Origin: Prevotella sp.
GTDB lineage: Bacteria; Bacteroidota; Bacteroidia; Bacteroidales; Bacteroidaceae
Direction: 5' to 3'
NCBI GenBank assembly: GCA_017410365.1
Contig: JAFQQY010000003.1
Coordinates: 1-64,000, forward strand
Length of the DNA stretch: 64,000 bases
Part shown: in pieces, positions 9,416 through 18,393 of the stretch
Layout: every line of letters begins with the position of its first letter
Position numbering within the stretch: position 1 is the stretch's first letter
The notes under the pieces: model-generated
What the model was told of the DNA's origin: nothing
The model's database searches: none
What the model saw: the letters and a program-made list of their open reading frames with translations, nothing else
Program-made: the position numbers and the translations under genes

Positions 9416-10759
9416 ATGAAGAAGTTTATAGAGACACTAAAGAACATCTGGAAGATTGAGGACCTTCGTCAGCGAATCCTCGTAACTCTTCTGTTTGTCG
9501 CAATTTACCGTTTCGGCTCGTTCGTTGTACTTCCAGGTATCAACCCGGCCATGTTGGATAAACTACAGTCGCAAACACAAGGAGGCTTGATGTCGCTCTT
9601 GGATATGTTCTCTGGTGGAGCATTTTCTAACGCATCAATATTTGCGTTGGGTATAATGCCTTACATCTCTGCTTCTATCGTTATGCAGCTTCTCGCTGTA
9701 GCTGTACCTTATTTCCAGAAGATGCAGCGTGAAGGTGAGAGCGGACGTAAAAAGATTAGTATGTATACTCGCTACCTGACAGTAGGTATTCTGCTGTTCC
9801 AGGCGCCGAGTTACTTGATAAATCTGAAAATGCAGGCTGGAGCTGCCCTGGCAACAGGCATCTCCTGGTCTGTATTTATCATGTCTGCAACAATTATCCT
9901 TGCAGCGGGTAGTATGTTCATCCTTTGGTTGGGTGAGCGCATTACTGATAAAGGTTTAGGAAATGGTATCTCTCTGATCATTATGATCGGTATTATTGCT
10001 CGCCTTCCACAGGCGTTCATTCAGGAGGTGACATCTCGATTCACAGCTATCACAGGTGGTGGGCTTGTTATGTTCCTCATTGAGATTATCATTCTCTATG
10101 CAGTTGTTTGCGCATCAATTATTTTGGTTACAGGTGTAAGAAAGATACCTGTACAATATGCAAAACGTCTTGTGGGTAACAAGCAGTATGGCGGTGCACG
10201 TCAGTATATCCCATTGAAGTTGTTCTCAGCTAATGTTATGCCTATCATCTTTGCTCAGGCATTGATGTTCATACCATTGGCATTGGTACAGTATTCTGCT
10301 CCAGAAAACTCTTCATGGTTTGTAAGATCACTGATGGATCCACATACATGGTTGTATAATACTATCTTTGCAATTCTGATTATTGCATTTACATATTTTT
10401 ATACAGCTATCACTTTGAATCCGACACAGATGGCAGAGGATATGAAGCGTAACAATGGCTTCATACCAGGAATTAAGCCAGGCAAGGAGACTGCAGATTA
10501 TATCGACGATGTAATCTCACGTCTTACATTCCCAGGCTCATTCTTCATTGCTTTCATAGCAATCATGCCGGCTCTTGCTGGTCTGCTTAATGTACAGGAC
10601 GCTTTTTCTCAGTTCTTTGGCGGAACATCTTTGCTGATTCTTATCGGTGTTGTACTTGATACACTTCAGCAGATTGAAAGCCACTTGCTTATGCGCCACT
10701 ACGACGGCTTGTTGAATTCAGGTCGCGTTTATGGTCGTGCTGGTGTTTCTGCATATTAA
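9416..10759 (+). CDS. secY: Preprotein translocase channel SecY
   Basis: 447 residues with the ten membrane segments expected for SecY, the pore of the SecYEG translocon that exports and inserts proteins at the inner membrane. Recognisable blocks are RFGSFVVLPGINP (first helix and plug region), MGIMPYISASIVMQLL-like sequence at about 78-95, the GERITDKGLGNGISLIIM block near 178, and the C-terminal end HLLMRHYDGLLNSGR. As usual it closes the spc segment and is followed by map and infA. Confidence 0.99.
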   Translation: MKKFIETLKNIWKIEDLRQRILVTLLFVAIYRFGSFVVLPGINPAMLDKLQSQTQGGLMSLLDMFSGGAFSNASIFALGIMPYISASIVMQLLAVAVPYFQKMQREGESGRKKISMYTRYLTVGILLFQAPSYLINLKMQAGAALATGISWSVFIMSATIILAAGSMFILWLGERITDKGLGNGISLIIMIGIIARLPQAFIQEVTSRFTAITGGGLVMFLIEIIILYAVVCASIILVTGVRKIPVQYAKRLVGNKQYGGARQYIPLKLFSANVMPIIFAQALMFIPLALVQYSAPENSSWFVRSLMDPHTWLYNTIFAILIIAFTYFYTAITLNPTQMAEDMKRNNGFIPGIKPGKETADYIDDVISRLTFPGSFFIAFIAIMPALAGLLNVQDAFSQFFGGTSLLILIGVVLDTLQQIESHLLMRHYDGLLNSGRVYGRAGVSAY

Positions 10760-10775
10760 TATCTGAACTTCGGAG

Positions 10776-11576
10776 ATGAATATATTTCTGAAGACTGAGG
10801 ATGAGATAGAGTTAATGCGCCAGGCCAACCAACTTGTTGGTAAGACTCTTGGCGAATTGGCAAAACATATAAAACCTGGTGTTACGACCCTCCAGTTGGA
10901 CAGGATTGCGGATGAGTTCATTAGAGACAATGGCGCTATCCCAACTTTCAAAGGGTTTCCTAATCCATACGGAGGGCCGTTTCCTGCCAGCATCTGCACA
11001 TCGGTAAATCAGATTGTTGTGCATGGCATTCCCAACGAGAAAGAAGTGCTTAAAGAGGGAGATATAATCTCTATTGACTGCGGTACTCTACTCAATGGTT
11101 TTTGTGGAGACTCTTGTTACACATTCTGTGTCGGAGAGGTAAGCAAAGAAAAAAGGGAATTGCTGAAAACAACAAAAGAGTCCTTGTATAAAGGAATCGA
11201 GAAGGCAGTGGCAGGAAATCATCTTGGAGATATAAGCAGTGCGATACAAGAACACTGCGAAGCAAAAGGTTACGGTATCGTACGCGAACTGACCGGCCAT
11301 GGCATCGGAAGACAGATGCACGAAGATCCCAAGGTGCCCAACTACGGACGCAGAGGCAACGGATTGTTTCTTAAGTCCGGTATGTGCTTAGCTATCGAAC
11401 CGATGGTTACAATGGGTGACAAGTCAATAGGACTTCTTCCCGACCGTTGGTCAATATGCACAAGAGACGGTTTGCCCGCAGCCCATTTCGAGCACACGGT
11501 TGCAATACGAAACGGAAAGGCAGACATTTTATCATCATTCGAAGAAATAGAAAGTTTAGAAGGAAATTTATATTAA
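10776..11576 (+). CDS. map: Type I methionine aminopeptidase
   Basis: 266 residues. It removes the initiator methionine from nascent proteins in the cytoplasm. The five metal ligands of the pita-bread fold are visible: two Asp (SIDCGTLLNGFCGD), His (GHGIGRQMHE), and two Glu (LAIEPMV and AHFEHTVAI). There is no N-terminal zinc-finger extension, so it is the short bacterial Ia type. It is encoded between secY and infA, as in many Bacteroidetes. Confidence 0.98.
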   Translation: MNIFLKTEDEIELMRQANQLVGKTLGELAKHIKPGVTTLQLDRIADEFIRDNGAIPTFKGFPNPYGGPFPASICTSVNQIVVHGIPNEKEVLKEGDIISIDCGTLLNGFCGDSCYTFCVGEVSKEKRELLKTTKESLYKGIEKAVAGNHLGDISSAIQEHCEAKGYGIVRELTGHGIGRQMHEDPKVPNYGRRGNGLFLKSGMCLAIEPMVTMGDKSIGLLPDRWSICTRDGLPAAHFEHTVAIRNGKADILSSFEEIESLEGNLY

Positions 11577-11579
11577 TTT

Positions 11580-11798
11580 ATGGCAAAGCAATCAGCAATA
11601 GAGCAGGACGGAACAATTATCGAGTCACTATCTAACGCAATGTTCAGAGTAGAACTTGAAAACGGAGTTCAGATTATTGCCCACATTTCAGGCAAGATGA
11701 GAATGCACTACATCAAGATTCTTCCAGGCGATAAGGTTAAGGTAGAGATGAGTCCTTATGATTTGACTAAAGGTAGAATTGTATTCAGATACAAATAA
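11580..11798 (+). CDS. infA: Translation initiation factor IF-1
   Basis: 72 residues, a single OB-fold. IF-1 blocks the A site during initiation. Sequence [17 protein letters not shown], then [17 protein letters not shown] and the C-terminal [12 protein letters not shown], matches the family over its full length. Starts 3 bases after map. Confidence 0.99.
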   Translation: MAKQSAIEQDGTIIESLSNAMFRVELENGVQIIAHISGKMRMHYIKILPGDKVKVEMSPYDLTKGRIVFRYK

Positions 11799-11811
11799 AC
11801 TTAGATAAAAT

Positions 11812-11928
11812 ATGAAGACAAGAGCATCATTGAAAAAGCGTACCCCAGACTGCAAGATCGTACGTCGTAAGGGTCGTTTGTTTCTTATTAACAAGAAGAA
11901 CCCTAAGTATAAGACTCGTCAGGGTTAG
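11812..11928 (+). CDS. rpmJ: 50S ribosomal protein L36 (zinc-free form)
   Basis: A 38-residue gene, [14 protein letters not shown] followed by [15 protein letters not shown], ending KYKTRQG. Length, position between infA and rpsM, and the RxG end identify L36. Canonical L36 binds zinc through three Cys and one His; here only the Cys at residue 14 remains, the others being Thr, Asn and Tyr, so this is a C-minus form that should not bind zinc. Confidence 0.95.
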   Translation: MKTRASLKKRTPDCKIVRRKGRLFLINKKNPKYKTRQG

Positions 11929-11969
11929 TTAAAAAAACGTAAAAGGTAAGGAATAAGATATTTTTTTCT

Positions 11970-11977
11970 TACCTTTG
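11970..11977 (+). promoter_or_regulatory. Probable internal promoter before rpsM
   Basis: TACCTTTG fits the -7 consensus and lies in the 104-base gap between rpmJ and rpsM. No convincing TTG is found about 19 bases upstream. The same bases pair with AAAGGTAAG at 11942-11950 to give a 9-bp stem, so the site may also form an RNA hairpin when read through from upstream. Confidence 0.45.
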
Positions 11978-12032
11978 CATGCTTCTTAGCAGAAACAGAT
12001 TATTTTTATTATTATTTTTTTTATTAATTACA

Positions 12033-12413
12033 ATGGCAATAAGAATTGTTGGAGTAGATTTGCCCCAGGAGAAGCGTGGCGAAATCGCATTGACTTATAT
12101 CTATGGTATAGGTCGAAGTAGTTCAGCAAAGATATTGGACAAGGCCGGCGTGAGCCGCGACCTGAAAGTTAACGAGTGGAGTGACGATCAGGCAGCTAAG
12201 ATCCGTGAAATTATCGGCGCTGAATTCAAGGTAGAAGGTGATCTCCGTTCAGAGATCCAGTTGAACATTAAGCGACTGATGGATATTGGTTGCTATCGTG
12301 GTGTCCGTCATCGTAACGGTCTTCCTGTTCGTGGTCAGAGCACAAAGAACAACGCTCGTACACGTAAGGGAAAGAAGAAGACTGTTGCTAATAAGAAGAA
12401 GGCTACCAAGTAA
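12033..12413 (+). CDS. rpsM: 30S ribosomal protein S13
   Basis: 126 residues. S13 contacts the P-site tRNA and bridges to L5. The frame stays open to an ATG at 11979, which would add a hydrophobic, non-homologous leader; the ATG at 12033 gives the conserved start [20 protein letters not shown] and is preferred. The basic C-terminus ([20 protein letters not shown]) is typical. Confidence 0.97.
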   Translation: MAIRIVGVDLPQEKRGEIALTYIYGIGRSSSAKILDKAGVSRDLKVNEWSDDQAAKIREIIGAEFKVEGDLRSEIQLNIKRLMDIGCYRGVRHRNGLPVRGQSTKNNARTRKGKKKTVANKKKATK

Positions 12414-12444
12414 TAATTAATTATTTTAAAGCATTTGAATTATT

Positions 12445-12834
12445 ATGGCAAAGAAAACAGTCACTTCAAAGAAAAGAAATGTGAAGGTTAGTGCTATTGG
12501 CCAGCTTCACGTACACAGTTCTTTTAATAATATCATCGTATCATTGGCTAACGACGAGGGTCAGGTTATTTCTTGGTCATCAGCTGGTAAGATGGGTTTC
12601 CGTGGTTCTAAGAAGAACACTCCATATGCAGCTCAGATGGCAGCAGAAGATTGCGCTAAGGTTGCTTTCGACCTTGGTCTTCGTAAGGTAAAGGCATATG
12701 TTAAGGGTCCGGGTAATGGACGTGAGTCTGCAATCCGTGCCGTACATGGTGCAGGTATTGAGGTAGTAGAGATTCTTGATGTTACTCCACTGCCACACAA
12801 CGGTTGCCGCCCTCCAAAGCGTCGTCGTGTATAA
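12445..12834 (+). CDS. rpsK: 30S ribosomal protein S11
   Basis: 129 residues. S11 sits on the platform near the E site and mRNA exit. The C-terminal block [20 protein letters not shown] is the S11 signature; [16 protein letters not shown] lies near the N-terminus. It is followed by a 138-base structured gap before rpsD. Confidence 0.99.
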   Translation: MAKKTVTSKKRNVKVSAIGQLHVHSSFNNIIVSLANDEGQVISWSSAGKMGFRGSKKNTPYAAQMAAEDCAKVAFDLGLRKVKAYVKGPGNGRESAIRAVHGAGIEVVEILDVTPLPHNGCRPPKRRRV

Positions 12835-12884
12835 GAATAGAACAATTAAAGAATTGAAAAATTAAAATTTTAACCGAAGAACCC

Positions 12885-12951
12885 TGAGAGTAATAGGAAG
12901 ATTTTGATTATTGAGCATACGCTCATCAGCTTCGCAGTCTTCCATCTCTCA
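12885..12951 (+). promoter_or_regulatory. Structured leader upstream of rpsD (candidate S4-responsive element)
   Basis: Nested complementary segments: TGAGAG (12885-12890) with CTCTCA (12946-12951), GGAAGA (12896-12901) with TCTTCC (12938-12943), and a terminal TGAGC-ATAC-GCTCA hairpin (12912-12925). It is the only long gap between rpsK and rpsD. S4 is a known autoregulator in other bacteria, and structured leaders before rpsD have been proposed in Bacteroidia. Function here is inference. Confidence 0.55.
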
Positions 12952-12972
12952 ATTCTTCCATTTTAAATAATT

Positions 12973-13578
12973 ATGGCAAGATATACAGGACCGAAATCAA
13001 GAATTGCTCGTCGATTTGGTGAACCAATTTTCGGCGCAGACAAAGTTTTGTCTAGGAGAAACTTCCCTCCTGGACAGCATGGCAATAACCGTCGTCGCAA
13101 GATGTCGGAGTATGCTGTCATGTTGGCAGAGAAGCAGAAAGCCAAGTATACATATGGAGTACTTGAGCGCCAGTTCCGTAATATGTTTGAGAAGGCTGCA
13201 AAGGCTGACGGTATCACCGGTGAGGTGCTGCTTCAGAATCTAGAGTGCCGCCTTGACAATGTTGTTTACCGTTTGGGTATCGCTCCAACACGTGCAGCTG
13301 CTCGTCAGCTTGTTGGTCACAAGCATATTACTGTAGATGGCAGCGTAGTGAATATTCCTTCATACGCAGTTAAGCCAGGTCAGATTATCGCTGTTCGCGA
13401 GAAGTCTAAGTCACTCGAGGTAATCGAGGCGGCTCTTGCTGGTTTCAACCACAGCAAGTATCCATGGATCGAGTGGGATGAGAATACAAAGAGCGGCAAG
13501 TTCTTGCACAAGCCAGAGCGTGCTGACATCCCTGAGAACATTAAGGAGCAGTTAATCGTTGAGTTGTACTCTAAATAA
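12973..13578 (+). CDS. rpsD: 30S ribosomal protein S4
   Basis: 201 residues. S4 starts 30S assembly and influences fidelity. The S4 RNA-binding domain is clear at about 93-155 ([20 protein letters not shown], then [17 protein letters not shown]). No cysteine zinc cluster in the N-terminus. The gene follows a folded leader, which suggests separate control from rpsK. Confidence 0.98.
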   Translation: MARYTGPKSRIARRFGEPIFGADKVLSRRNFPPGQHGNNRRRKMSEYAVMLAEKQKAKYTYGVLERQFRNMFEKAAKADGITGEVLLQNLECRLDNVVYRLGIAPTRAAARQLVGHKHITVDGSVVNIPSYAVKPGQIIAVREKSKSLEVIEAALAGFNHSKYPWIEWDENTKSGKFLHKPERADIPENIKEQLIVELYSK

Positions 13579-13589
13579 TCATTAAATTA

Positions 13590-14582
13590 ATGGCGATATT
13601 AGCATTTCAAAAACCTGATAAAGTCGTAATGTTGGAGGCTAACGACAAATTCGGCAAGTTCGAGTTTCGTCCATTAGAGCCAGGCTTCGGTGTTACCATC
13701 GGTAACGCGTTGCGTCGCATTCTTCTTTCATCACTTGAAGGTTATGCAATCAATACCATCCGTATTTCTGGTGTTGAGCATGAGTTCTCTTCAGTACCTG
13801 GTGTTAAGGAAGATGTAACCAACATTATCTTGAACCTTAAGCAAGTTAGGTTCAAGCAAGTAGTAGAAGAATTCGAGAACGAGAAAGTCAGTATCACGGT
13901 CGAGAATTCTACAGAATTCAAAGCCGGAGACATAGGCAAGTATCTGACTGGATTTGAAGTGTTAAATCCCGATTTGGTGATTTGTCATTTAGATTCCAAA
14001 GCATCGATGCAGATTGATCTCACTATTAATAAGGGCAGAGGCTATGTTCCATCAGATGAGAACCGTGAGTTCTGCACAGATGTTAATGTGATTCCAATCG
14101 ATTCTATTTACACTCCGATTCGTAACGTAAAGTATGCTGTTGAACCATATCGTGTTGAGCAGAAGACCGACTACGACAAGTTGGTGCTTGAAGTTACTAC
14201 GGACGGTTCTATTCACCCGAAAGATGCACTGAAAGAGGCTGCTAAGATTCTTATCTACCACTTCATGCTGTTCTCAGACGAGAAGATTACTCTCGAGAAT
14301 ACAGATGTTGACGGTAATCAGGAATTCGACGAGGAAGTTCTCCACATGCGTCAGTTGCTTAAGACCAAGCTTGTCGACATGAACCTCAGCGTTCGTGCCC
14401 TCAACTGTCTGAAGGCAGCAGATGTCGAGACACTCGGCGACCTTGTACAGTACAACAAGACCGACCTCTTGAAGTTCCGCAACTTCGGTAAGAAATCGCT
14501 CACTGAGCTTGATGATTTGCTCGAGAGTCTGAATCTGTCGTTTGGAACCGATATTTCAAAGTATAAACTGGACAAGGAGTAG
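13590..14582 (+). CDS. rpoA: RNA polymerase alpha subunit
   Basis: 330 residues. Alpha dimerises to nucleate RNA polymerase assembly. The N-terminal domain (about 1-235) has [19 protein letters not shown]; the C-terminal domain (about 255-325), which binds UP elements and regulators, has [20 protein letters not shown] and [13 protein letters not shown]. Starts 11 bases after rpsD, the usual alpha-operon arrangement. Confidence 0.99.
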   Translation: MAILAFQKPDKVVMLEANDKFGKFEFRPLEPGFGVTIGNALRRILLSSLEGYAINTIRISGVEHEFSSVPGVKEDVTNIILNLKQVRFKQVVEEFENEKVSITVENSTEFKAGDIGKYLTGFEVLNPDLVICHLDSKASMQIDLTINKGRGYVPSDENREFCTDVNVIPIDSIYTPIRNVKYAVEPYRVEQKTDYDKLVLEVTTDGSIHPKDALKEAAKILIYHFMLFSDEKITLENTDVDGNQEFDEEVLHMRQLLKTKLVDMNLSVRALNCLKAADVETLGDLVQYNKTDLLKFRNFGKKSLTELDDLLESLNLSFGTDISKYKLDKE

Positions 14583-14632
14583 GTTTGGATTAAGGATTAA
14601 AGATTAGGGATTAAAGATTAAGGATTAAGGTT
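14583..14632 (+). repeat. GGATTAA-type tandem repeat between rpoA and rplQ
   Basis: About seven imperfect copies of a 7-8 base unit (GGATTAA / AGATTAG) fill the start of the 128-base rpoA-rplQ gap. Similar runs occur at 26615-26690 and just before rplV. They look like a short-unit dispersed repeat, not a coding or structured element. Confidence 0.7.
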
Positions 14633-14710
14633 TAATTGTTAATGTTCTTTCTTCCTGAAGTCTTTCCTTTTCCGAATATACCGCTTGTTCAATAAAAACA
14701 AAACAACAAA

Positions 14711-15205
14711 ATGAGACACAATAAGAAATTCAACCATTTGGGTCGTACTGCATCTCATCGTAAGTCTATGCTTGCAAACATGGCTATCTCGTTGATTATG
14801 CACAAAAGAATCACTACGACCCTCGCTAAGGCAAAGGCCTTGAAGACATATGTAGAACCACTGATTACACGTTCTAAGGAAGATACAACAAACTCTCGTC
14901 GTGTAGTATTTAGCTACCTCCAGAACAAGGAAGCTCTTAAGGAGTTGTTCGGAACAGTTTCAGCTAAGGTTGGCGATCGCCCAGGTGGTTACACACGTAT
15001 TATCAAGCTCGGTACTCGTAAGGGTGATGCTGCTCCAATAGCATTCATCGAGCTCGTTGACTTCGATGAGAACATGGCTAAGACAGAAACTAAGAAGAAG
15101 TCTACACGTCGTTCTCGCAAGTCTACAAAGGCTGAGGCTCCTGTAGCAGAAGCACCAGCAGCTGAGGAAACAGCAGCTGTTGAGGAAGCTCCAAAGGCTG
15201 AATAA
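14711..15205 (+). CDS. rplQ: 50S ribosomal protein L17
   Basis: 164 residues. The first 120 or so are canonical L17 ([20 protein letters not shown], then [19 protein letters not shown]). The last 40 residues are a low-complexity tail, first basic ([13 protein letters not shown]) and then rich in Ala and Glu, as often seen in Bacteroidales L17. It is the last gene of the cluster and is followed by a strong terminator. Confidence 0.98.
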   Translation: MRHNKKFNHLGRTASHRKSMLANMAISLIMHKRITTTLAKAKALKTYVEPLITRSKEDTTNSRRVVFSYLQNKEALKELFGTVSAKVGDRPGGYTRIIKLGTRKGDAAPIAFIELVDFDENMAKTETKKKSTRRSRKSTKAEAPVAEAPAAEETAAVEEAPKAE

Positions 15206-15235
15206 TTTGTTTTGAAATATCAAACAGATGATATG

Positions 15236-15268
15236 CGCCTGTTCAACATTAGTTGGGCAGGCGTTTTT
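15236..15268 (+). terminator. Intrinsic terminator of the ribosomal protein cluster
   Basis: A 12-bp stem (15236-15247 with 15252-15263, two G-U pairs), 4-base loop ATTA, then TTTTT. Lies 31 bases after the rplQ stop. Confidence 0.9.
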
Positions 15269-15587
15269 GTATTATGTCATTTTGTCTAAACCGTCACTTC
15301 AGAGTTCTGAAACGGCGGTTTATGACACCTAATTGGGCCGTTTAGCACTCGTAAATGCACCATTTGGTACTCATAACTGTATCTGTTTTGATGTACTAAT
15401 GGCATGTCAGTTCACCATGCGCTTTTGTAATAAATTCAGAAATTACATTAAATCGGGAAAAATACGCCCCAAAATGTAGGTAAAATTTTCTTATACACTG
15501 TACGTAACATGTTTATCGTCAATTGGTTAACCTTAAAAATGTAGGATGTATGAAACTTGTCAAAAAATATTTTGCAAAATTTTACTT

Positions 15588-15692
15588 GAGGTGTCACAAA
15601 CGGCTTTAAACCACTAAGTGACAGGTATTTATAGCGTGATACCTTGGTTTTGAGGTATCACAAGGTATCACAAGGTGTCACGAGGTGTCACC
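15588..15692 (+). repeat. Phased 10-bp AGGTRTCAC direct repeats
   Basis: Four contiguous 10-base units at 15651-15690 (TGAGGTATCA, CAAGGTATCA, CAAGGTGTCA, CGAGGTGTCA), with outlying copies at 15588-15597 (GAGGTGTCAC) and inverted copies such as GTGATACCTTG at 15636-15646. TGATACCT (15637-15644) and AGGTATCA (15653-15660) can form an 8-bp stem. The strict helical period resembles a protein-binding iteron array, but there is no replication gene nearby. Confidence 0.75.
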
Positions 15693-15732
15693 AAACTATA
15701 TAAGTATATATTTTTTTCGCAACCTCTCCCGT

Positions 15733-15812
15733 CCTCTCCTTGCCATAAGGAGAGGCTCTACCTCTCTCCTAAATCCAGGCCTCACCCCCAGCCCCTCTCC
15801 ATAATGAGAGGG
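15733..15812 (+). repeat. REP-like palindromes (CCTCTCC family)
   Basis: Two hairpins: CCTCTCCTT (15733-15741) with AAGGAGAGG (15747-15755), and CCCTCTC (15793-15799) with GAGAGGG (15806-15812) preceded by CCTCACCCCCAG. The same motif recurs at 26503-26589 and, inside a gene, at 39459-39495. Confidence 0.75.
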
Positions 15813-16051
15813 TAGCTATGCTCAGACGAGAGGACTTAACCGCTCCTCCTATCGCTCTTACACTGAGGTAGCCGGTGCATCAAAGCCCTCGCCTGATTGT
15901 TTTATTCCACTGAAGATTCCGTTTGTTAAATAAAGACTGAATTTTAAAATTTAAAGATTGAAAAAATGTAGAACAGAAATCCTTTAAATCCAAATAATCT
16001 ATAGACAAAAGAGATATAATTTTTTAATACATAAGAACAAAAGTACATAAG

Positions 16052-16130
16052 GCCCGCTATACTCCTTTAGAACACATAAAAAATCTTCTCAAAAATAACA
16101 AGACAAACGTACTAAAATCTAAATGACCGA
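16052..16130 (-). repeat. 79-bp repeat, left copy of an inverted pair
   Basis: Read on the minus strand this 79-bp stretch is identical to 29264-29343 except for one base in a T-run (6 versus 7 T). The two copies face each other across 13.1 kb that includes six protein genes and a tRNA. Confidence 0.9.
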
Positions 16131-16187
16131 CTTGAGTTAAAATACCCGTTTACGATTGTAAGCGTGTTATTTTATGATTAAGTTTTA

Positions 16188-16216
16188 TTGTGATTTCATT
16201 TTTTTCCGTATCTTTG
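16188..16216 (+). promoter_or_regulatory. Promoter for the CotH-family gene
   Basis: TTG at 16188-16190, 18 bases, TATCTTTG at 16209-16216; start codon at 16233. Confidence 0.75.
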
Positions 16217-16232
16217 CATCAAACTACTGATT

Positions 16233-18104
16233 ATGCAAAAAACTACTCTACTATTCCTTTTCCTGCTCTGCACAGGTTGGCTTTATTCGCAACCTAAGTT
16301 CAGTATTCCGCATGGACTTTATGATGATGCCGCTATTACCGTAGAGATAATGAAGACAGATGCTACGGCAACAGTACATTATACTACAGACGGCAGTATG
16401 CCTACGGCTGATAGTAAGAAATATACATCGCCGTTGACTTTCAACAAGACCACGCTGCTGCGTGCAGTAGAGGTGAAAGACGGCATAAGCGTTTCTTCAG
16501 TAACCACGGCAACGTATATCTTTGTGGCGTCTGTTCTGGAACAGCCGAACAATCCCGAAGGATACCCAGAGAAGTGGGGCAAGTACACCCAGCGCAGCGG
16601 TACAGCCATTGCCGACTATGAGATGGACCCGGAGATGACCGGCGACCCAGCCTTGCGCGAGAAGATAATGCAAGGACTGTACACCCTGCCGATACTCTCT
16701 ATCGTATCAGACAAGGACAACTTTTTCAGTCACGAGAAGAACAGCGAAACAGGAGGAATATATATCTATACCGGTCCGCCTGTTGGCGATAACACAGGAA
16801 ACGGATGGACACGCCAAGCCAGTGCCGAACTCTTCGGCGGTCCGCAGCAGCATGACTTTACCACAGATTGCGGTGTGCGCCTGCATGGCGGTCATGGCCG
16901 TTTGCCAGAGAAGAACCCTAAGCACTCGTTCCGCCTTGTGTTCAAGAAGGAATACGGACCAAGCAAACTTGAATATCCGCTGTTTGGCGACTCTGCTGAG
17001 TTCGACCAGCTCGTGTTGCGTTGTCACTTCGGCAACTCATGGCAGCATCAAGACCCGGTGCGCCGTCCACGTGGCCAGTACACCCGCGACGTGTGGGCAC
17101 GCCGGATGCAGCGCAAGATGGGGCATACGGCGGTGGATGCCCTTTACGTTCACCTGTTTCTCAATGGCATGTATTGGGGACTGTATAACATTGCCGAGCG
17201 TGTGGACGAGCAGTTCGGCAAGTCCCACTTCGGTGGCAAGAAGAGCGAGTATGACGTGGTGAAGATAGAAGAGGAGGGTGGCAGACATCTTGAGGCATCA
17301 GAAGGAACCCTTGCCAAGTGGAACCGCATGATAGAAACAGTGGGCAAGGCCTCAGACGATACATATTACTACATGCTGCAAGGCAAAGATGCCGCGGGCA
17401 ATGACGATGAGACAATAGAACCGTTGTTGCATATAGAGAGCTTCATTGACTATATGATAATCAACCAGTATGCAGGTAATACCGACTGGGACTATCATAA
17501 CTGGTATGCCGTGGCTCATAGAGAAGACAAAAGCAAGGGGTTCCGCTTCCTCTGTTGGGATTCGGAACAGATTTTTGAGAGCAGCAGCGACAATGTGGTG
17601 CCAGACAATGAAGGCAAGAACTACCCGACAGGCATATTCCAAGCTCTTCTGAAGAACGATAAGTTTGCCAACAGATACCTCCGGCGCGCCCAAGAACTGC
17701 TGTCCGACGGCGGCATGCTGTCAGAGCGTTCGGTTGTTCAGGTGTGGGACAGTCTGTACAATGTCGTTTCGCTTGCCGTCTACGATGAATCAGCCCGTTG
17801 GGGCGACTACCGTCGCGATGTGCATCGCTATACCTCCAAGGGAGAACTGTATACCGTTGACAATCATTATATGAAAGAGCGCAACCGCCTGCTGACACAA
17901 TATTTCCCGAAGCGCTCGGCAAAGGTGCTGAAAGATATACAGACATTTATAGAATCGGCGACGGGCATAACAGGTATTAAGGAAATACAGACTGGCGCCA
18001 ACGATAATGGCGATGACGGCTATTACAACCTGTCTGGCCAGCGCGTGCTAAAGCCTGCAAGCGGAATATATATACATAAGGGGAAGAAAGTGGTGGTAAA
18101 GTGA
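16233..18104 (+). CDS. Secreted CotH-kinase-family protein with chitobiase-like domain
   Basis: 623 residues. A signal peptide (about 1-19) is followed by a chitobiase/beta-hexosaminidase C-terminal-like domain (about 28-92, HYTTDGSMPTADSKKYTSPL) and a CotH-kinase-like region (about 150-520) with CGVRLHGGHGR, KHSFRLVFKKEYG, LFLNGMYWGLYNIAERVDEQ and GFRFLCWDSEQIF. CotH proteins of spore coats are atypical protein kinases; the role and substrate of secreted Bacteroidetes homologues are not known to me. The last 30 residues (YYNLSGQRVL, GIYIHKGKKVVVK) form a tail shared with two other secreted proteins in this window, probably a sorting or anchoring signal. It has its own promoter and a tRNA gene on the other strand follows. 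Confidence 0.85.
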   Translation: MQKTTLLFLFLLCTGWLYSQPKFSIPHGLYDDAAITVEIMKTDATATVHYTTDGSMPTADSKKYTSPLTFNKTTLLRAVEVKDGISVSSVTTATYIFVASVLEQPNNPEGYPEKWGKYTQRSGTAIADYEMDPEMTGDPALREKIMQGLYTLPILSIVSDKDNFFSHEKNSETGGIYIYTGPPVGDNTGNGWTRQASAELFGGPQQHDFTTDCGVRLHGGHGRLPEKNPKHSFRLVFKKEYGPSKLEYPLFGDSAEFDQLVLRCHFGNSWQHQDPVRRPRGQYTRDVWARRMQRKMGHTAVDALYVHLFLNGMYWGLYNIAERVDEQFGKSHFGGKKSEYDVVKIEEEGGRHLEASEGTLAKWNRMIETVGKASDDTYYYMLQGKDAAGNDDETIEPLLHIESFIDYMIINQYAGNTDWDYHNWYAVAHREDKSKGFRFLCWDSEQIFESSSDNVVPDNEGKNYPTGIFQALLKNDKFANRYLRRAQELLSDGGMLSERSVVQVWDSLYNVVSLAVYDESARWGDYRRDVHRYTSKGELYTVDNHYMKERNRLLTQYFPKRSAKVLKDIQTFIESATGITGIKEIQTGANDNGDDGYYNLSGQRVLKPASGIYIHKGKKVVVK

Positions 18105-18118
18105 TGCGGAAAGCATCG

Positions 18119-18193
18119 TGGTACTCCGACCGAGAATCGAACTCGGATCTACTCTTTAGGAGAGAGTTGTTCTATCCATTGAACTATCAGAGC
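18119..18193 (-). tRNA. tRNA-Arg (anticodon CCU)
   Basis: On the minus strand the sequence folds as a cloverleaf: acceptor GCTCTGA (18193-18187) with TCGGAGT, D-arm GTTC/GAAC, anticodon stem ACTCT/AGAGT with loop CTCCTAA (anticodon CCU, reading AGG), T-arm CCGAG/CTCGG with TTCGATT loop, discriminator A and an encoded CCA. The first acceptor pair is G-U. A TACCTTTG -7 element lies just upstream on the same strand. Confidence 0.93.
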
Positions 18194-18205
18194 TTTTTGC
18201 AGATG

Positions 18206-18213
18206 CAAAGGTA
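18206..18213 (-). promoter_or_regulatory. -7 element of the tRNA-Arg promoter
   Basis: The minus strand reads TACCTTTG, 12 bases upstream of the tRNA 5' end, in the orientation needed to transcribe it. Confidence 0.65.
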
Positions 18214-18343
18214 GTAAAATAATTTTGAATTATGACGTGTTGTTGAGTTTTTTTGAAAACGAAAAATTATGAATAAAGAAAAGTGATTGCCTCCTTCTGT
18301 CTACAAAACATGCGAAGCTTGCGAGAGTTGGATAAAAAAGTTG

Positions 18344-18351
18344 TATATTTG
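18344..18351 (+). promoter_or_regulatory. -7 element upstream of the SGNH hydrolase gene
   Basis: TATATTTG 42 bases before the start codon. Two TTG triplets (18319-18321 and 18328-18330) are possible -33 elements, neither at ideal spacing. Confidence 0.5.
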
Positions 18352-18393
18352 CACATGTAAAAAATAATGGTAATATTCTAATAGCAATAAACA

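Larger units (their letters stand above)
15270..16180. other. Non-coding, repeat-rich interval after the ribosomal cluster
   Basis: No open frame of convincing length or composition on either strand. From left to right it holds unassigned sequence (15270-15585), 10-base AGGTRTCAC direct repeats, REP-like palindromes, an AT-rich stretch, and one copy of an 80-bp repeat found inverted at 29264. The promoter for the next gene follows at 16188. The repeats are listed separately. Confidence 0.7.

Noticed and set aside
15588..15692. Plasmid-type replication origin
   Set aside because: The repeats look like iterons, but there is no replication initiator gene, and the flanks are core chromosomal genes.
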